Position numbers and translations under genes: made by a program
The notes under the pieces: generated by a model
What the model was told of the DNA's origin: nothing
What the model saw: only the letters and a program-made list of their open reading frames with translations
Databases searched by the model: none
DNA from: Planctomycetota bacterium
GTDB taxonomy: Bacteria; Planctomycetota; Uabimicrobiia; Uabimicrobiales; Uabimicrobiaceae
NCBI GenBank assembly: GCA_029260735.1
Contig: JAJDCR010000140.1
Coordinates: 42,440 to 106,439 of the forward strand
Length of the DNA: 64,000 bases
Reading direction: 5' to 3'
Part shown: positions 15,955-24,226 of the stretch, piece after piece
Position numbering within the stretch: position 1 is the first letter of the stretch
Layout of the letters: every line of letters begins with the position of its first letter

Positions 15955-17289
15955 TTAACTATCCATTGCTTCGTCGGCCATGGAGAGAACTTCATCTATT
16001 TGAGAAACAGCAATATCAATCTCTTCTTTGGTAATAATCAGAGGAGGGGCAATGACCAAGTGATTGACCCAGCCCAGGACATACACTCCGCGTCCCATAA
16101 GAGCACCACAGAGTTTTTCTATAAGAAGAGGTTTTCCGGCTGCTTTATCTATTTTTGTTGCGGTAGGTACGTTCTTACCTGCTTCTTTTGTTAGTTCTAA
16201 GGCAATGAATAATCCTTTTCCTCGGACATCTCCAATCGAAGGATGTTTCGCTTTCAATCCTTCCAACTGTTCCACCATATACGTTCCCATTTCTTTGGAT
16301 CTCTCAATTAAATTGAGTCTTCTAATCTCTTTTATCGCTGCAATAGCAGGAGCTAGAGTGAGAGGGTGGGCTTCGTAGGTATGTCCATGAGCAAAGAAAT
16401 TATCCTCAAAAAAATCAGCGATTTTGCCGTTGGTCGCAGTTAATCCTAGCGGAACATAGGCGTTGCTAATTCCTTTTGCTGTTGTCATTATGTCAGGAAT
16501 TGTTTTCCAATGATCGCAAGCAAACATCGCTCCTGTTCGTCCCCATCCGCTCATCACTTCATCAAAGATCAAAAGAACCCCGTGATGATCGCAAATTTCT
16601 CGAACTCGCGGTAGATAATTGTCTGGAGGAATCAAAATTCCGTTGGTTCCGACAATTGGTTCCATAATAACAGCGGCGACATTACCTTCATTTTCTATCA
16701 TGTAGTTAAGGTAGTTTGCGTGTGCTTCTCCGCAGCTTTCTGGACTAGTTGTACCTAAAGGGCAGCGGTAAGGGTTTACTTCGGGAGCAAAAACAACTCC
16801 GTTCAGTTTTCCGGCGGGTTCATGGAACCAACGACGCATATCTCCTGTTGCGGAAATTCCTCCCGGGGTAGAACCATGATAAGAATTATAACGAGAAATG
16901 ATTTTGTACTTTCCTGTGTACATTTGAGCGATCTTGAAAGCAGCTTCGTTGGCTTCCGTTCCTGAAGTGGCGTAGAAAAATTTGTTCAAGCCAGCAGGTA
17001 GTACTTCGAGGAGAAGCTCACTAATTTCCGCGCGCACATCTGTCGCAAATCCGGGGGCAACATAAGGTAGTTTTTGGGCTTGGTCAACAATAGCCTGAAT
17101 AATAGCTTGGTTTTTGTGTCCGAGGTTGACACACATAAGCTGGGCAGAGAGATCTAAATATTTTTTTCCCTGTGCATCGGTAAAATAGCAACCTTCTGCA
17201 TCGACGACATGGAGAGGCTTCCAGCCTCCTTGCTTGCGCCAAGTGCCGTAGGTGTACTTGGCTGTTGCTTCTGAAATAGAAAGTGTCAT
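15955..17289 (-). CDS. class III PLP-dependent aminotransferase (probable beta-alanine/BAIBA:pyruvate transaminase)
   Basis: A 444-residue fold-type I aminotransferase. It shows the TSGTEANEAAFKIA phosphate-binding region, FDEVMSGWGRTG with the Asp that contacts the pyridine nitrogen, and TTAKGISNAYVPLG with the Schiff-base Lys. Its neighbours make beta-alanine or beta-aminoisobutyrate from dihydropyrimidines and a CoA-acylating semialdehyde dehydrogenase is nearby, so the likely reaction is transamination of beta-alanine or beta-aminoisobutyrate to malonate or methylmalonate semialdehyde. Omega-transaminases are promiscuous, so the exact substrate is inference. The start at 17289 has GGAAAGG about 10 bases upstream. 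Confidence 0.85.
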   Translation of the reverse strand: MTLSISEATAKYTYGTWRKQGGWKPLHVVDAEGCYFTDAQGKKYLDLSAQLMCVNLGHKNQAIIQAIVDQAQKLPYVAPGFATDVRAEISELLLEVLPAGLNKFFYATSGTEANEAAFKIAQMYTGKYKIISRYNSYHGSTPGGISATGDMRRWFHEPAGKLNGVVFAPEVNPYRCPLGTTSPESCGEAHANYLNYMIENEGNVAAVIMEPIVGTNGILIPPDNYLPRVREICDHHGVLLIFDEVMSGWGRTGAMFACDHWKTIPDIMTTAKGISNAYVPLGLTATNGKIADFFEDNFFAHGHTYEAHPLTLAPAIAAIKEIRRLNLIERSKEMGTYMVEQLEGLKAKHPSIGDVRGKGLFIALELTKEAGKNVPTATKIDKAAGKPLLIEKLCGALMGRGVYVLGWVNHLVIAPPLIITKEEIDIAVSQIDEVLSMADEAMDS

Positions 17290-17345
17290 GCTTCTAGCCT
17301 TTCCATAAAAAGGTCATCCAAAAAATTTTGAATGCTCTAAATTAA

Positions 17346-17397
17346 GTAGGCGTACAGCTTTTATTTTTTATTTATTTTATTTTGCTAATACGCCTAC
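17346..17397. promoter_or_regulatory. inverted repeat GTAGGCGTA/TACGCCTAC upstream of the aminotransferase
   Basis: Nine-base arms at 17346-17354 and 17389-17397 flank 34 AT-rich bases in the 122-base gap between beta-ureidopropionase and the aminotransferase. It may be an operator or a long-loop hairpin. No known binding motif is recognised. Confidence 0.35.
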
Positions 17398-17411
17398 GGA
17401 CAAACGCAATA

Positions 17412-18281
17412 CTAAGGATGAACTAAGTCGCCGTAGCTATCAGGACGACGATCCCGGTAGAACTGCCAAACATTTCTAACTTCTTGGATATCATCTAAAT
17501 TTAAATCAGAGACAAGAAGTTCTGTTTTGTCCCGACTAGCTTCCGATACAATTTGTCCTCGTGGATTGGCAAAGTAACTTTGTCCATAGAACTCTCCTAT
17601 ATTCCAAGGAGCTTCTGTTCCCACTCGATTAATCGCTCCCAGAAAATAAGCATTGGCAACGGCATGAGCAGGCTGCTCTAGCTTCCAAAGATATTCGGAA
17701 AGACCCGCAACAGTGGCGGAAGGATTAAAAACAATTTCTGCTCCATTCAAACCTAAAGCACGAGCACCTTCTGGAAAGTGGCGATCATAACATATATAAA
17801 CGCCGACCTTCGCATAGGCTGTTTCGAAAACAGGATAACCTAAGTTGCCTGGACGGAAGTAAAACTTCTCCCAAAAACCAGGACTACAATGAGGGATATG
17901 GTGTTTTCGATATTTTCCTAAGTACTTACCATCCGCATCAATAACAGCCGCGGTGTTGTAGTAAACTCCTGTGATTTCTTCTTCGTAAATAGGAACAACA
18001 ATGACCATGTTGTATTTTTTTGCGTATTCCTGCATTAACTTTACGGTAGGACCATCAGGAATTCTCTCAACGGTATCGTACCATTTTATACTTTGTTCTG
18101 CACAAAAGTAAGGGCCATGAAAAATCTCTTGTAGGCAAAGGATTTGTACCCCTTGTTTGCCCGCATCTTCAATCAAAGGAATATGCTTATCAATCATGTC
18201 TTGCTTGATTTTAATCAAGCTATCTTCGGGAGAAAAATCGCAAGAGGCTTGAATGAGACCACTTTTTACTATTCTACTCAT
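17412..18281 (-). CDS. nitrilase-superfamily amidohydrolase (probable beta-ureidopropionase)
   Basis: This 289-residue enzyme belongs to the nitrilase superfamily. The catalytic triad is visible: Glu in LCLQEIFHGPYFC, Lys in LGKYRKHHIP, and Cys in VYICYDRHFPEGAR. The layout matches N-carbamoyl-beta-alanine amidohydrolase (beta-ureidopropionase), which releases beta-alanine, CO2 and ammonia; the location beside preA, preT and a beta-alanine aminotransferase supports this. Related N-carbamoylputrescine amidases are an alternative. The start was set at ATG 18281 (MSRIVK, typical family start) rather than ATG 18290. Neither has a good ribosome-binding site. A palindrome sits just upstream. Confidence 0.85.
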   Translation of the reverse strand: MSRIVKSGLIQASCDFSPEDSLIKIKQDMIDKHIPLIEDAGKQGVQILCLQEIFHGPYFCAEQSIKWYDTVERIPDGPTVKLMQEYAKKYNMVIVVPIYEEEITGVYYNTAAVIDADGKYLGKYRKHHIPHCSPGFWEKFYFRPGNLGYPVFETAYAKVGVYICYDRHFPEGARALGLNGAEIVFNPSATVAGLSEYLWKLEQPAHAVANAYFLGAINRVGTEAPWNIGEFYGQSYFANPRGQIVSEASRDKTELLVSDLNLDDIQEVRNVWQFYRDRRPDSYGDLVHP

Positions 18282-18290
18282 AAGTAACAT

Positions 18291-18322
18291 AGGCTTAAAA
18301 AAAACTCTCTTTTTTTAAGCCT
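18291..18322 (-). promoter_or_regulatory. 13-bp palindrome directly before the beta-ureidopropionase gene
   Basis: AGGCTTAAAAAAA and TTTTTTTAAGCCT are perfectly complementary with a 6-base centre. It abuts the 5' end of the gene, so it is either an operator or a hairpin in the leader. As an RNA hairpin it would hide the region where a ribosome-binding site is expected. Confidence 0.5.
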
Positions 18323-18556
18323 ACCTCCTTTCTGAAATATGACCTTGAGGGCAAGTTGTGCCCCCCTCTTTTTAGAGCATAGGAGAAATCATTTCACCAT
18401 TTGAAAAAATATCACCAATAATTTTCTCTATCATATATAAAGCCTTTTCTCATCGCAATAAAAAACTTAGTGCTTTTTCCTTGCTTTTTTTGCGATTTTT
18501 TTTGAAAATACACTATTCTAAACTAGCCTACTCTTTATTTTGGAGGTCTATTCTTT

Positions 18557-19417
18557 ATGAAGATTTTACCGATTGTTTTACTCTCGCTCCTTTGTTCTTT
18601 TGCTTTTGCCTACGATGTTTCTCTTACGGCAAGTCAAAATCAGTTCTCTAGCGATGCCAAAATTACTGTTAACATAGAGACAAATATTGATTTTAATGAA
18701 GATACAGTTTGGGACACCTATCTTATATTCCAAGACTCTCGTAAAACTCCTGTTTACATAAGCGTGGATGGAAATTCGCTCAACCCGACTCCTTTAGGAA
18801 TGCTTCCTCCTAGCTTTACTCTTCAACCAAAAAACTGGTCTAACAATGAAACCGTTCATCTTCAACTTATCCTTTGTCACTACCAAACAAAAGAAGCTTT
18901 TGCTCAAGCAGAACTTACTTTAAACATTTCTGGTAATGGCGAAGTACATAGCCAAACAATCCCTGTTAGCCCACAACTTGATCTTGTTCAAGAAGTTGCC
19001 ACTGAATCCACTGATAGATATACCGATTACAAGCAATTCGATAGCCGTTGGAAGTCTGTAAAAATGGGACAGTATGGTGGAACAAGTATCGGAAAAAGTG
19101 GTTGTGCTATGAGTGCCGCAGGTAACATCATTGGCTGGACTCCCAAAAGTCTAAACAGCCGCCTTCAATCTAACGGAGGTTACTCTGGAAATCTCTTAAT
19201 CTGGACAAAAGTTCCTGGTTTAAGCTACAAAGGCAATGGACAGTTAGATAGCTCGCTTTTCTCTCGATATCACGTTATTGCGAGTCTCGGAGGACACTTT
19301 GTCCTTTTAACAGGAAGCAACGGAAAAGGATCGTACTACTCTAAAGATCCTGGAAAATCCAGTAATCCTATTTACACCCCTAGCCAAGTTCGTTCTGTCC
19401 GTCTCTACTACAAGTAG
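18557..19417 (+). CDS. secreted C39-like papain-fold cysteine peptidase-like protein
   Basis: A 286-residue exported protein with a clear signal peptide ending near FAFAYD. The first ~140 residues are a beta-sandwich-like region. The C-terminal ~125 residues resemble the C39-like (peptidase_C39_2) fold: YKQFDSRWKSVKMGQ opens the domain, GKSGCAMSAAGNI contains the candidate catalytic Cys, GGHFVLLTG the candidate His, and SKDPG the candidate Asp. Such domains cleave or amidate proteins or peptidoglycan-linked peptides; substrate unknown. It is on the plus strand between the minus-strand pyrimidine cluster and the semialdehyde dehydrogenase gene, and a hairpin terminator follows it, so it is probably independent of them. 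TGGAGG precedes the start. Confidence 0.7.
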   Translation: MKILPIVLLSLLCSFAFAYDVSLTASQNQFSSDAKITVNIETNIDFNEDTVWDTYLIFQDSRKTPVYISVDGNSLNPTPLGMLPPSFTLQPKNWSNNETVHLQLILCHYQTKEAFAQAELTLNISGNGEVHSQTIPVSPQLDLVQEVATESTDRYTDYKQFDSRWKSVKMGQYGGTSIGKSGCAMSAAGNIIGWTPKSLNSRLQSNGGYSGNLLIWTKVPGLSYKGNGQLDSSLFSRYHVIASLGGHFVLLTGSNGKGSYYSKDPGKSSNPIYTPSQVRSVRLYYK

Positions 19418-19430
19418 TTTGCAGGACAAG

Positions 19431-19452
19431 GGGAGGGCAATTTTGCCCTCCC
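19431..19452 (+). terminator. GGGAGGGC/GCCCTCCC hairpin after the C39-like gene
   Basis: GGGAGGGCA and TGCCCTCCC form a perfect 9-bp GC-rich stem 13 bases after the stop codon, separating the C39-like gene from the dehydrogenase. Only a weak A-rich tail follows, so termination efficiency is uncertain. Confidence 0.6.
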
Positions 19453-19520
19453 AAAAGTATAAAAAATATTAAAAAATTATAATAACAACGCCATATTAAA
19501 GCGTTTAGTAAGGAGGTTTT

Positions 19521-20993
19521 ATGGATACTTCCGTAACCACAGTCAAACTCGTCCCGAATGTAGTCGGAGGAGTTTTTAAACATAGCACATCAACACGAAC
19601 CTTACCCGTAATTGATCCTTCCAATGGAGAAGTTTTGGCAAATGTTCCCATGTCTTCCAAAGAAGAGCTAAACGAAATTGTAGCAGCCGCTGTTGCCGCT
19701 CAAAAAGAGTGGGGAAAAAAATCAGTCAAAGACCGCGTTCAAGTTTTATTCAAGTTAAAGTCTTTGATGGAAGAAAATATTGCTGAATTGGCCGACGTTA
19801 TTCACAAAGAAAACGGTAAAACTCTGGGCGAATCTCGGGGAAGTATTACCCGAGCAGTCGAATGTGTCGAATTTGCGACAAGCTTGCCTCAGATTATGAA
19901 TAACTCTGTTCTTGAAGTTAGTCAAGGTGTGGAATGCAAAGTCACTCGAACTCCTTTAGGGGTTACAGCAGGTATTACTCCCTTTAACTTTCCCATGATG
20001 GTTCCTTTATGGATGGTTCCTATTGCTATTGGTTGTGGAAATGCTTTTATCCTGAAACCATCTGAGCAGACTCCTCTTTCTGCTATCGAATTAGCTAAGC
20101 TATTGAAAAAAGCTGGTCTTCCTGATGGTCTATTCTCTGTTGTCAACGGAGACAAAGAAATTGTCGATGCCATTTGTGATCACCCTGACATCAAAGCAGT
20201 GGGATTTGTGGGCTCTACCAAAGTCGCCAAGATCGTTTATCAAAAAGCAACTGCTCAAGGAAAAAGAGCTCGCTGCTTAGGAGGAGCCAAAAATCATTTG
20301 GTTGTAGTGCCTGATGCTGATCCTGAAATGACGGCTTCCAATGTTGTGGCATCTGTCACAGGCTGTAGTGGACAGCGCTGCATGGCTGCCAGTGTCCTCC
20401 TAGCAGTGGGAGAAGTAGATCATATTTTAGATAAAATCAAAGAGCAAATGTCTGTTTTGGTTCCTGGAAAAGATATGGGGCCTATAATTAACGCTAGCTC
20501 TAAAGAGCGGATTTGTGGCTACATTGATAGAGCCGAGGCGAAAGGAGCCAAGGTTACTCTGGATGGACGCCAAGCTAAGAGCGAAGGGGACGATGCCGGT
20601 TACTTTATGGGAGCTAGTGTGATTGATCATGCTAACTCAGAACATGAATCCGCCCAAGATGAAATTTTTGGCCCTGTTCTCACTGTAATTCGTTGTGATA
20701 ATTTAGACGAAGCGATTGCTATTGAAAACAATAATCCCTATGGTAACGCAGCTTGTATCTATACGAATTCTGGAGAAACCGCTCAATATTTCTCTGATCA
20801 TGCTAATGTTGGTATGGTAGGAATTAACATCGGAGTTCCTGTTCCCAGAGAACCTTTCCCCTTTGGCGGGTGGAATGACAGTCGTTTTGGTGATGGTGAT
20901 ATAACAGGGCCAGGGGCGATTGACTTTTGGTCTGCTACAAAAAAAATTACCACTAAATGGTCAGATAAGCACCGCAAAAACTGGATGAGCTAA
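19521..20993 (+). CDS. mmsA: CoA-acylating (methyl)malonate-semialdehyde dehydrogenase
   Basis: A 490-residue aldehyde dehydrogenase of the MMSDH family, which needs CoA and NAD+ and turns methylmalonate semialdehyde into propionyl-CoA plus CO2, and malonate semialdehyde into acetyl-CoA. It has GVTAGITPFNFPMMVPLWM, SGQRCMAAS with the catalytic Cys, and PREPFPFGGWNDSRFGDGDI near the end, all MMSDH-type. It would complete the pyrimidine pathway that starts with PreAT and the aminotransferase. An AAGGAGG ribosome-binding site lies 4 bases before ATG 19521. It is on the opposite strand from the rest of the pathway, with a C39-like gene between. Confidence 0.9.
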   Translation: MDTSVTTVKLVPNVVGGVFKHSTSTRTLPVIDPSNGEVLANVPMSSKEELNEIVAAAVAAQKEWGKKSVKDRVQVLFKLKSLMEENIAELADVIHKENGKTLGESRGSITRAVECVEFATSLPQIMNNSVLEVSQGVECKVTRTPLGVTAGITPFNFPMMVPLWMVPIAIGCGNAFILKPSEQTPLSAIELAKLLKKAGLPDGLFSVVNGDKEIVDAICDHPDIKAVGFVGSTKVAKIVYQKATAQGKRARCLGGAKNHLVVVPDADPEMTASNVVASVTGCSGQRCMAASVLLAVGEVDHILDKIKEQMSVLVPGKDMGPIINASSKERICGYIDRAEAKGAKVTLDGRQAKSEGDDAGYFMGASVIDHANSEHESAQDEIFGPVLTVIRCDNLDEAIAIENNNPYGNAACIYTNSGETAQYFSDHANVGMVGINIGVPVPREPFPFGGWNDSRFGDGDITGPGAIDFWSATKKITTKWSDKHRKNWMS

Positions 20994-21028
20994 GCTTGCT
21001 TAATTAGCCAAAAAGCCAAAAATGGATA

Positions 21029-21074
21029 ACAACATTGTCAGAGGAGTCTAACTTTAGCTCTCTGGCAGTGTTGT
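21029..21074 (+). other. stem-loop in the mmsA-grpE intergenic region
   Basis: ACAACATTGTCAGAG and CTCTGGCAGTGTTGT pair over 15 positions with two G-U wobbles. It ends 21 bases before the grpE start and does not cover the AGAGGAAC ribosome-binding site. It may be a terminator for mmsA or a leader structure for grpE. Confidence 0.45.
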
Positions 21075-21095
21075 CTCCCCTAGAGGAACAGAATT

Positions 21096-21680
21096 ATGGA
21101 TGCGAATGAAATATCTCCTGATGGAGACGCAGAAGAAACAGCCCCTGAAACTCTTTCCCCTTCTCTTCTTGCCCTTCAAGAAATAAAAAAACAAAACGAA
21201 GAACAACACCAAGATCTCTCTGAAAAAATAGCGAAAATCGAAGAAGAACTCATTCAGAAAATCAAGAAAGATCAAAATCAAAAAGAGGCCTTTGAAAAGC
21301 TTTACGAAGAAATGAAGCAATACAAAGACAACTTTTTACGAACAGCCGCTCGTCCTATTATCGCCGATTTACTTTTACTTTTTGATAATATTGCTCGTAT
21401 CGAGAAAAAAATGTCTTCCCATGAAGAGGTATCCAAAGATTTGCAATTTTTACGAGAAGAGTTGGAAGAAATACTTTACCGGCAAGATGTTGAAATGATC
21501 ACTGAGCATAGTCCTCATTTAGATCGACAGTACCAACGAGCTGTTCAAACTACGGCCACAGGTGATCCTCAGGAAGACGGCCGAGTCTCCCAAGTAATTC
21601 GAGAAGGATTTCGATGGGGCGAGCACCTTCTACGTCCTCAAGAAGTTTTGTTGAAAAAATATAAAGAACCAAAGGAGTAA
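21096..21680 (+). CDS. grpE: GrpE-like nucleotide exchange factor
   Basis: A 194-residue GrpE-family protein, which frees ADP from Hsp70 so it can bind ATP again. It has an N-terminal acidic tail and a long coiled coil (about residues 25-75, rich in Q, E and K), then KDNFLRTAARPIIADLLLLFDNI (the four-helix region) and a C-terminal beta-wing with RVSQVIREGFRWGEHLLRPQEVLL, a GrpE-like end. It lies 4 bases before a short Hsp70 gene, so the two are probably co-translated and form a dedicated chaperone pair. AGAGGAAC precedes the start. Confidence 0.82.
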   Translation: MDANEISPDGDAEETAPETLSPSLLALQEIKKQNEEQHQDLSEKIAKIEEELIQKIKKDQNQKEAFEKLYEEMKQYKDNFLRTAARPIIADLLLLFDNIARIEKKMSSHEEVSKDLQFLREELEEILYRQDVEMITEHSPHLDRQYQRAVQTTATGDPQEDGRVSQVIREGFRWGEHLLRPQEVLLKKYKEPKE

Positions 21681-21684
21681 GACC

Positions 21685-23235
21685 GTGAGCGAAGAAAAAT
21701 CGGTCGTTGTCGGAATTGATCTAGGAACTACTTTTTCTGCCATTGCTTATTTAGACGAACATGGAAAAGCAAACGTTATTCCCAACAGCGACAATGAACG
21801 GATCACCCCTAGCGTTGTCCTCTTTGATGAGGATGAAGTTGTTGTCGGCAAAATTGCCAAGATCAATGCTCTAGCAGACCCTGAAAACGTAGTCGAGTTT
21901 GTTAAACGAGAGATGGGAAATGAAAATTGGGAAAGAGAATTTTTTGGGAAAAAATACACCCCCGAAATAATTTCCTCTTTAATTTTAAAACGCGTAGTAA
22001 GTGATGCTGAAAAAAACTTACAAGTAAAAATAAAAGAAGCGGTTATTACGGTACCGGCTTATTTTGGCGATATCGAACGCAAGGCAACTCAAGATGCTGG
22101 TAAAATAGCAGGACTAAACATCCTCGGAATTATCAATGAACCTACCGCTGCTGCATTGGCTTACGGCATAGATAAACTCAATAAAAACCAAAAAGTCTTA
22201 GTCTATGATTTGGGAGGAGGGACTTTTGATGTCACCGTTCTCCAAATTGAAGGACAAGATATCAAAGTTATTGCTACGGATGGAGAGGTTCAGTTGGGTG
22301 GCAAAGATTGGGATGATGAAATCATCAACTATGTCGCCCATGTTTTCCGAGAAGAACACGGGATCGATCCACGAGATGACTTAGACGCCTACCAAGCCTT
22401 GCGCGATACTGCTGAAATGGCTAAGGTTACTCTCTCTCGAAAGCCAAAAGCTCGTCTTATCTGTCAATGCCAAGGGCAAACTTCCAAGATAGAGTTAACC
22501 CGTGAGAAATTTGATGAGTTAACCCAAGCTCTTTTAGCTCAAACCGAAACTTATGTAAAAATGGTTTTGGAAAAAGCAAAACTCACTCCTGCAGAAATGG
22601 ATACTATTTTGCTAGCTGGGGGGAGCACTCGTATGCCGCAAGTACGCGATATGTTGACAAAGGTGTTTGCCAAAGAAATCAACGATTCGCTCAATCCCGA
22701 TGAGTGCGTTGCAATAGGAGCAGCCCTCTATGGAACTATTTTGCAAATTCGCCAAAAGGGAACTGCTAGTGAAGGACAATATCTACCAGAGGAACTAGAA
22801 GTGGCCTTAAGCGGTCTAAGAATCACAAATGTCGCAGCACACGGACTAGGAGTTATCGCAAAAGAGCAAGGGATCAGCAAAAACTTTATCTTGATCCCTG
22901 AACAATCTTCGTTACCTCAAGAGAAATCAGAAACCTTTGGAACCGAGTCTGATAACCAAACCCGAGTTTTGGTTCAAGTTATGGAAGGAAATAGCACAGA
23001 CCCTGAAGAGTGCATAAGGATTGGAGAGTGCCGAATCACGGATCTACCTCCTCGTCCTGCGGGAGTGCCTATACAAATTATTTTCTGCTATAATGAAGAC
23101 GGACGTATTGAAGTGCGAGCTATTGACAAACAAACAGGAAAAGAAGCTCACACGGAAATAGTTAGGTCTTCGGGCTTAAGTGAGGAAGCGATAGAGGAGC
23201 AAAAGGAAGAGCTCAGTAAAATGGAAATTGGCTAG
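21685..23235 (+). CDS. short Hsp70/DnaK-like chaperone lacking the usual C-terminal lid
   Basis: A 516-residue Hsp70. The nucleotide-binding domain (about 1-380) has GIDLGTTFSAIAYL (phosphate 1), YDLGGGTFDVTVL (phosphate 2), INEPTAAALAYG (connect) and LLAGGSTRMPQV (adenosine). A beta-type substrate-binding part follows but the protein stops about 120 residues short of DnaK (about 640), so the alpha-helical lid is missing or very short. HscA-like and other specialised Hsp70s differ too, so this may be a client-specific chaperone. The start is GTG 21685, 4 bases after grpE. No DnaJ is visible nearby. Confidence 0.85.
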   Translation: MSEEKSVVVGIDLGTTFSAIAYLDEHGKANVIPNSDNERITPSVVLFDEDEVVVGKIAKINALADPENVVEFVKREMGNENWEREFFGKKYTPEIISSLILKRVVSDAEKNLQVKIKEAVITVPAYFGDIERKATQDAGKIAGLNILGIINEPTAAALAYGIDKLNKNQKVLVYDLGGGTFDVTVLQIEGQDIKVIATDGEVQLGGKDWDDEIINYVAHVFREEHGIDPRDDLDAYQALRDTAEMAKVTLSRKPKARLICQCQGQTSKIELTREKFDELTQALLAQTETYVKMVLEKAKLTPAEMDTILLAGGSTRMPQVRDMLTKVFAKEINDSLNPDECVAIGAALYGTILQIRQKGTASEGQYLPEELEVALSGLRITNVAAHGLGVIAKEQGISKNFILIPEQSSLPQEKSETFGTESDNQTRVLVQVMEGNSTDPEECIRIGECRITDLPPRPAGVPIQIIFCYNEDGRIEVRAIDKQTGKEAHTEIVRSSGLSEEAIEEQKEELSKMEIG

Positions 23236-23295
23236 ATTGTTTTTCTAGGGTTATGCTGGGGAAAAGTTTTCTCACTTATAGAGTGGAGAGTTGAT

Positions 23296-24198
23296 GTGAA
23301 AATACTATGTAAATGTATGGCGGGGATATTTCTTTTTATCGCTTGTACAGGAGAGGTACAAAAGCAGAAAAGTCTGCCTAGCTATCCTGGCTTAGAAAAT
23401 GTATTTGCTTTAAGTTCGGGTGTTTGGAGTGGTTCTCAACCGAAAACGGCAGAAGCGTTTTTGTCCTTGGAAAAACTTAAGATAAAAACAGTGATTAGTG
23501 TAGACCAGAGTCTTCCTTCACAAAGCTTAGCTCAAGAATACAAAATGAAGTACATTCATCTACCTATTCACTACTATGGTATCTCCCCTAAAAGAGAAAA
23601 ACAACTCATTCAAGCTTTTTTTCGTCTTCCCAAACCCATTTATATCCACTGTTTTCGAGGGCAACATCGCTCGGTCGCCGCAGGAGTATTTGCTCTCCTT
23701 AGTATGGGCAACATAACACGAGAAAGAGCACTCTCTCTACTCAAAGAAGGAGGCACTTCTCCTGTTTACTCTGGTCTCCACAGAAAAATTGAACAAGCTA
23801 AAGTTCTTTCTTCCAGCATGATCGAAGAATTAGAAGAACCCCTTCCCGAAAAGGTAGAGTTTACCTCTTTTCGCTCTCTGATGGTAAACATTGGTCGCCA
23901 TTATAAACAATTGCAAAAAATGAAAGAACAAAGCTGGCAAACTCCTGCTGACCACCCGGATTTACAAGTGACTCATCAGTTAGGTGTTATTCAGTCATAT
24001 TTAACAAAGGCTATCGAAAGCCCTCAGTTATTCGAGGAACAACCAGAGGATTTTTCGGAACTTTTGCAAAAGGCAAAAAAAGAAATCCTTTCTCTCCAAA
24101 AGGATTTTTCCTCTATTCAGCTCCCTGAGTTAGAAAAGCGTTGGTGGAAGTTGGATCAGAGTTGCCAAAACTGTCATCAAAAATACCGAGATGAATAG
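23296..24198 (+). CDS. lipoprotein with dual-specificity phosphatase domain fused to cytochrome c'-like domain
   Basis: A 300-residue lipoprotein. The signal peptide ends with FIAC, a plausible lipobox. Residues ~30-165 resemble dual-specificity/tyrosine phosphatases with the loop HCFRGQHRS: nucleophile Cys119 and Arg125 (C-x5-R) are present. Residues ~190-300 look like a four-helix cytochrome c' with the covalent heme motif CQNCHQKYR (Cys290, Cys293, His294) at the very end, as in cytochrome c'. Export plus CxxCH implies periplasmic heme attachment. Phosphatase domains joined to c-type cytochromes are unusual. The GTG 23296 start has GGAGAG upstream, since ATG 23294 would hit a stop at once. 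It follows Hsp70 in the same direction; the role is unknown. Confidence 0.8.
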   Translation: MKILCKCMAGIFLFIACTGEVQKQKSLPSYPGLENVFALSSGVWSGSQPKTAEAFLSLEKLKIKTVISVDQSLPSQSLAQEYKMKYIHLPIHYYGISPKREKQLIQAFFRLPKPIYIHCFRGQHRSVAAGVFALLSMGNITRERALSLLKEGGTSPVYSGLHRKIEQAKVLSSSMIEELEEPLPEKVEFTSFRSLMVNIGRHYKQLQKMKEQSWQTPADHPDLQVTHQLGVIQSYLTKAIESPQLFEEQPEDFSELLQKAKKEILSLQKDFSSIQLPELEKRWWKLDQSCQNCHQKYRDE

Positions 24199-24226
24199 AT
24201 AGATCTTCATCAACAAGGACAAATAT

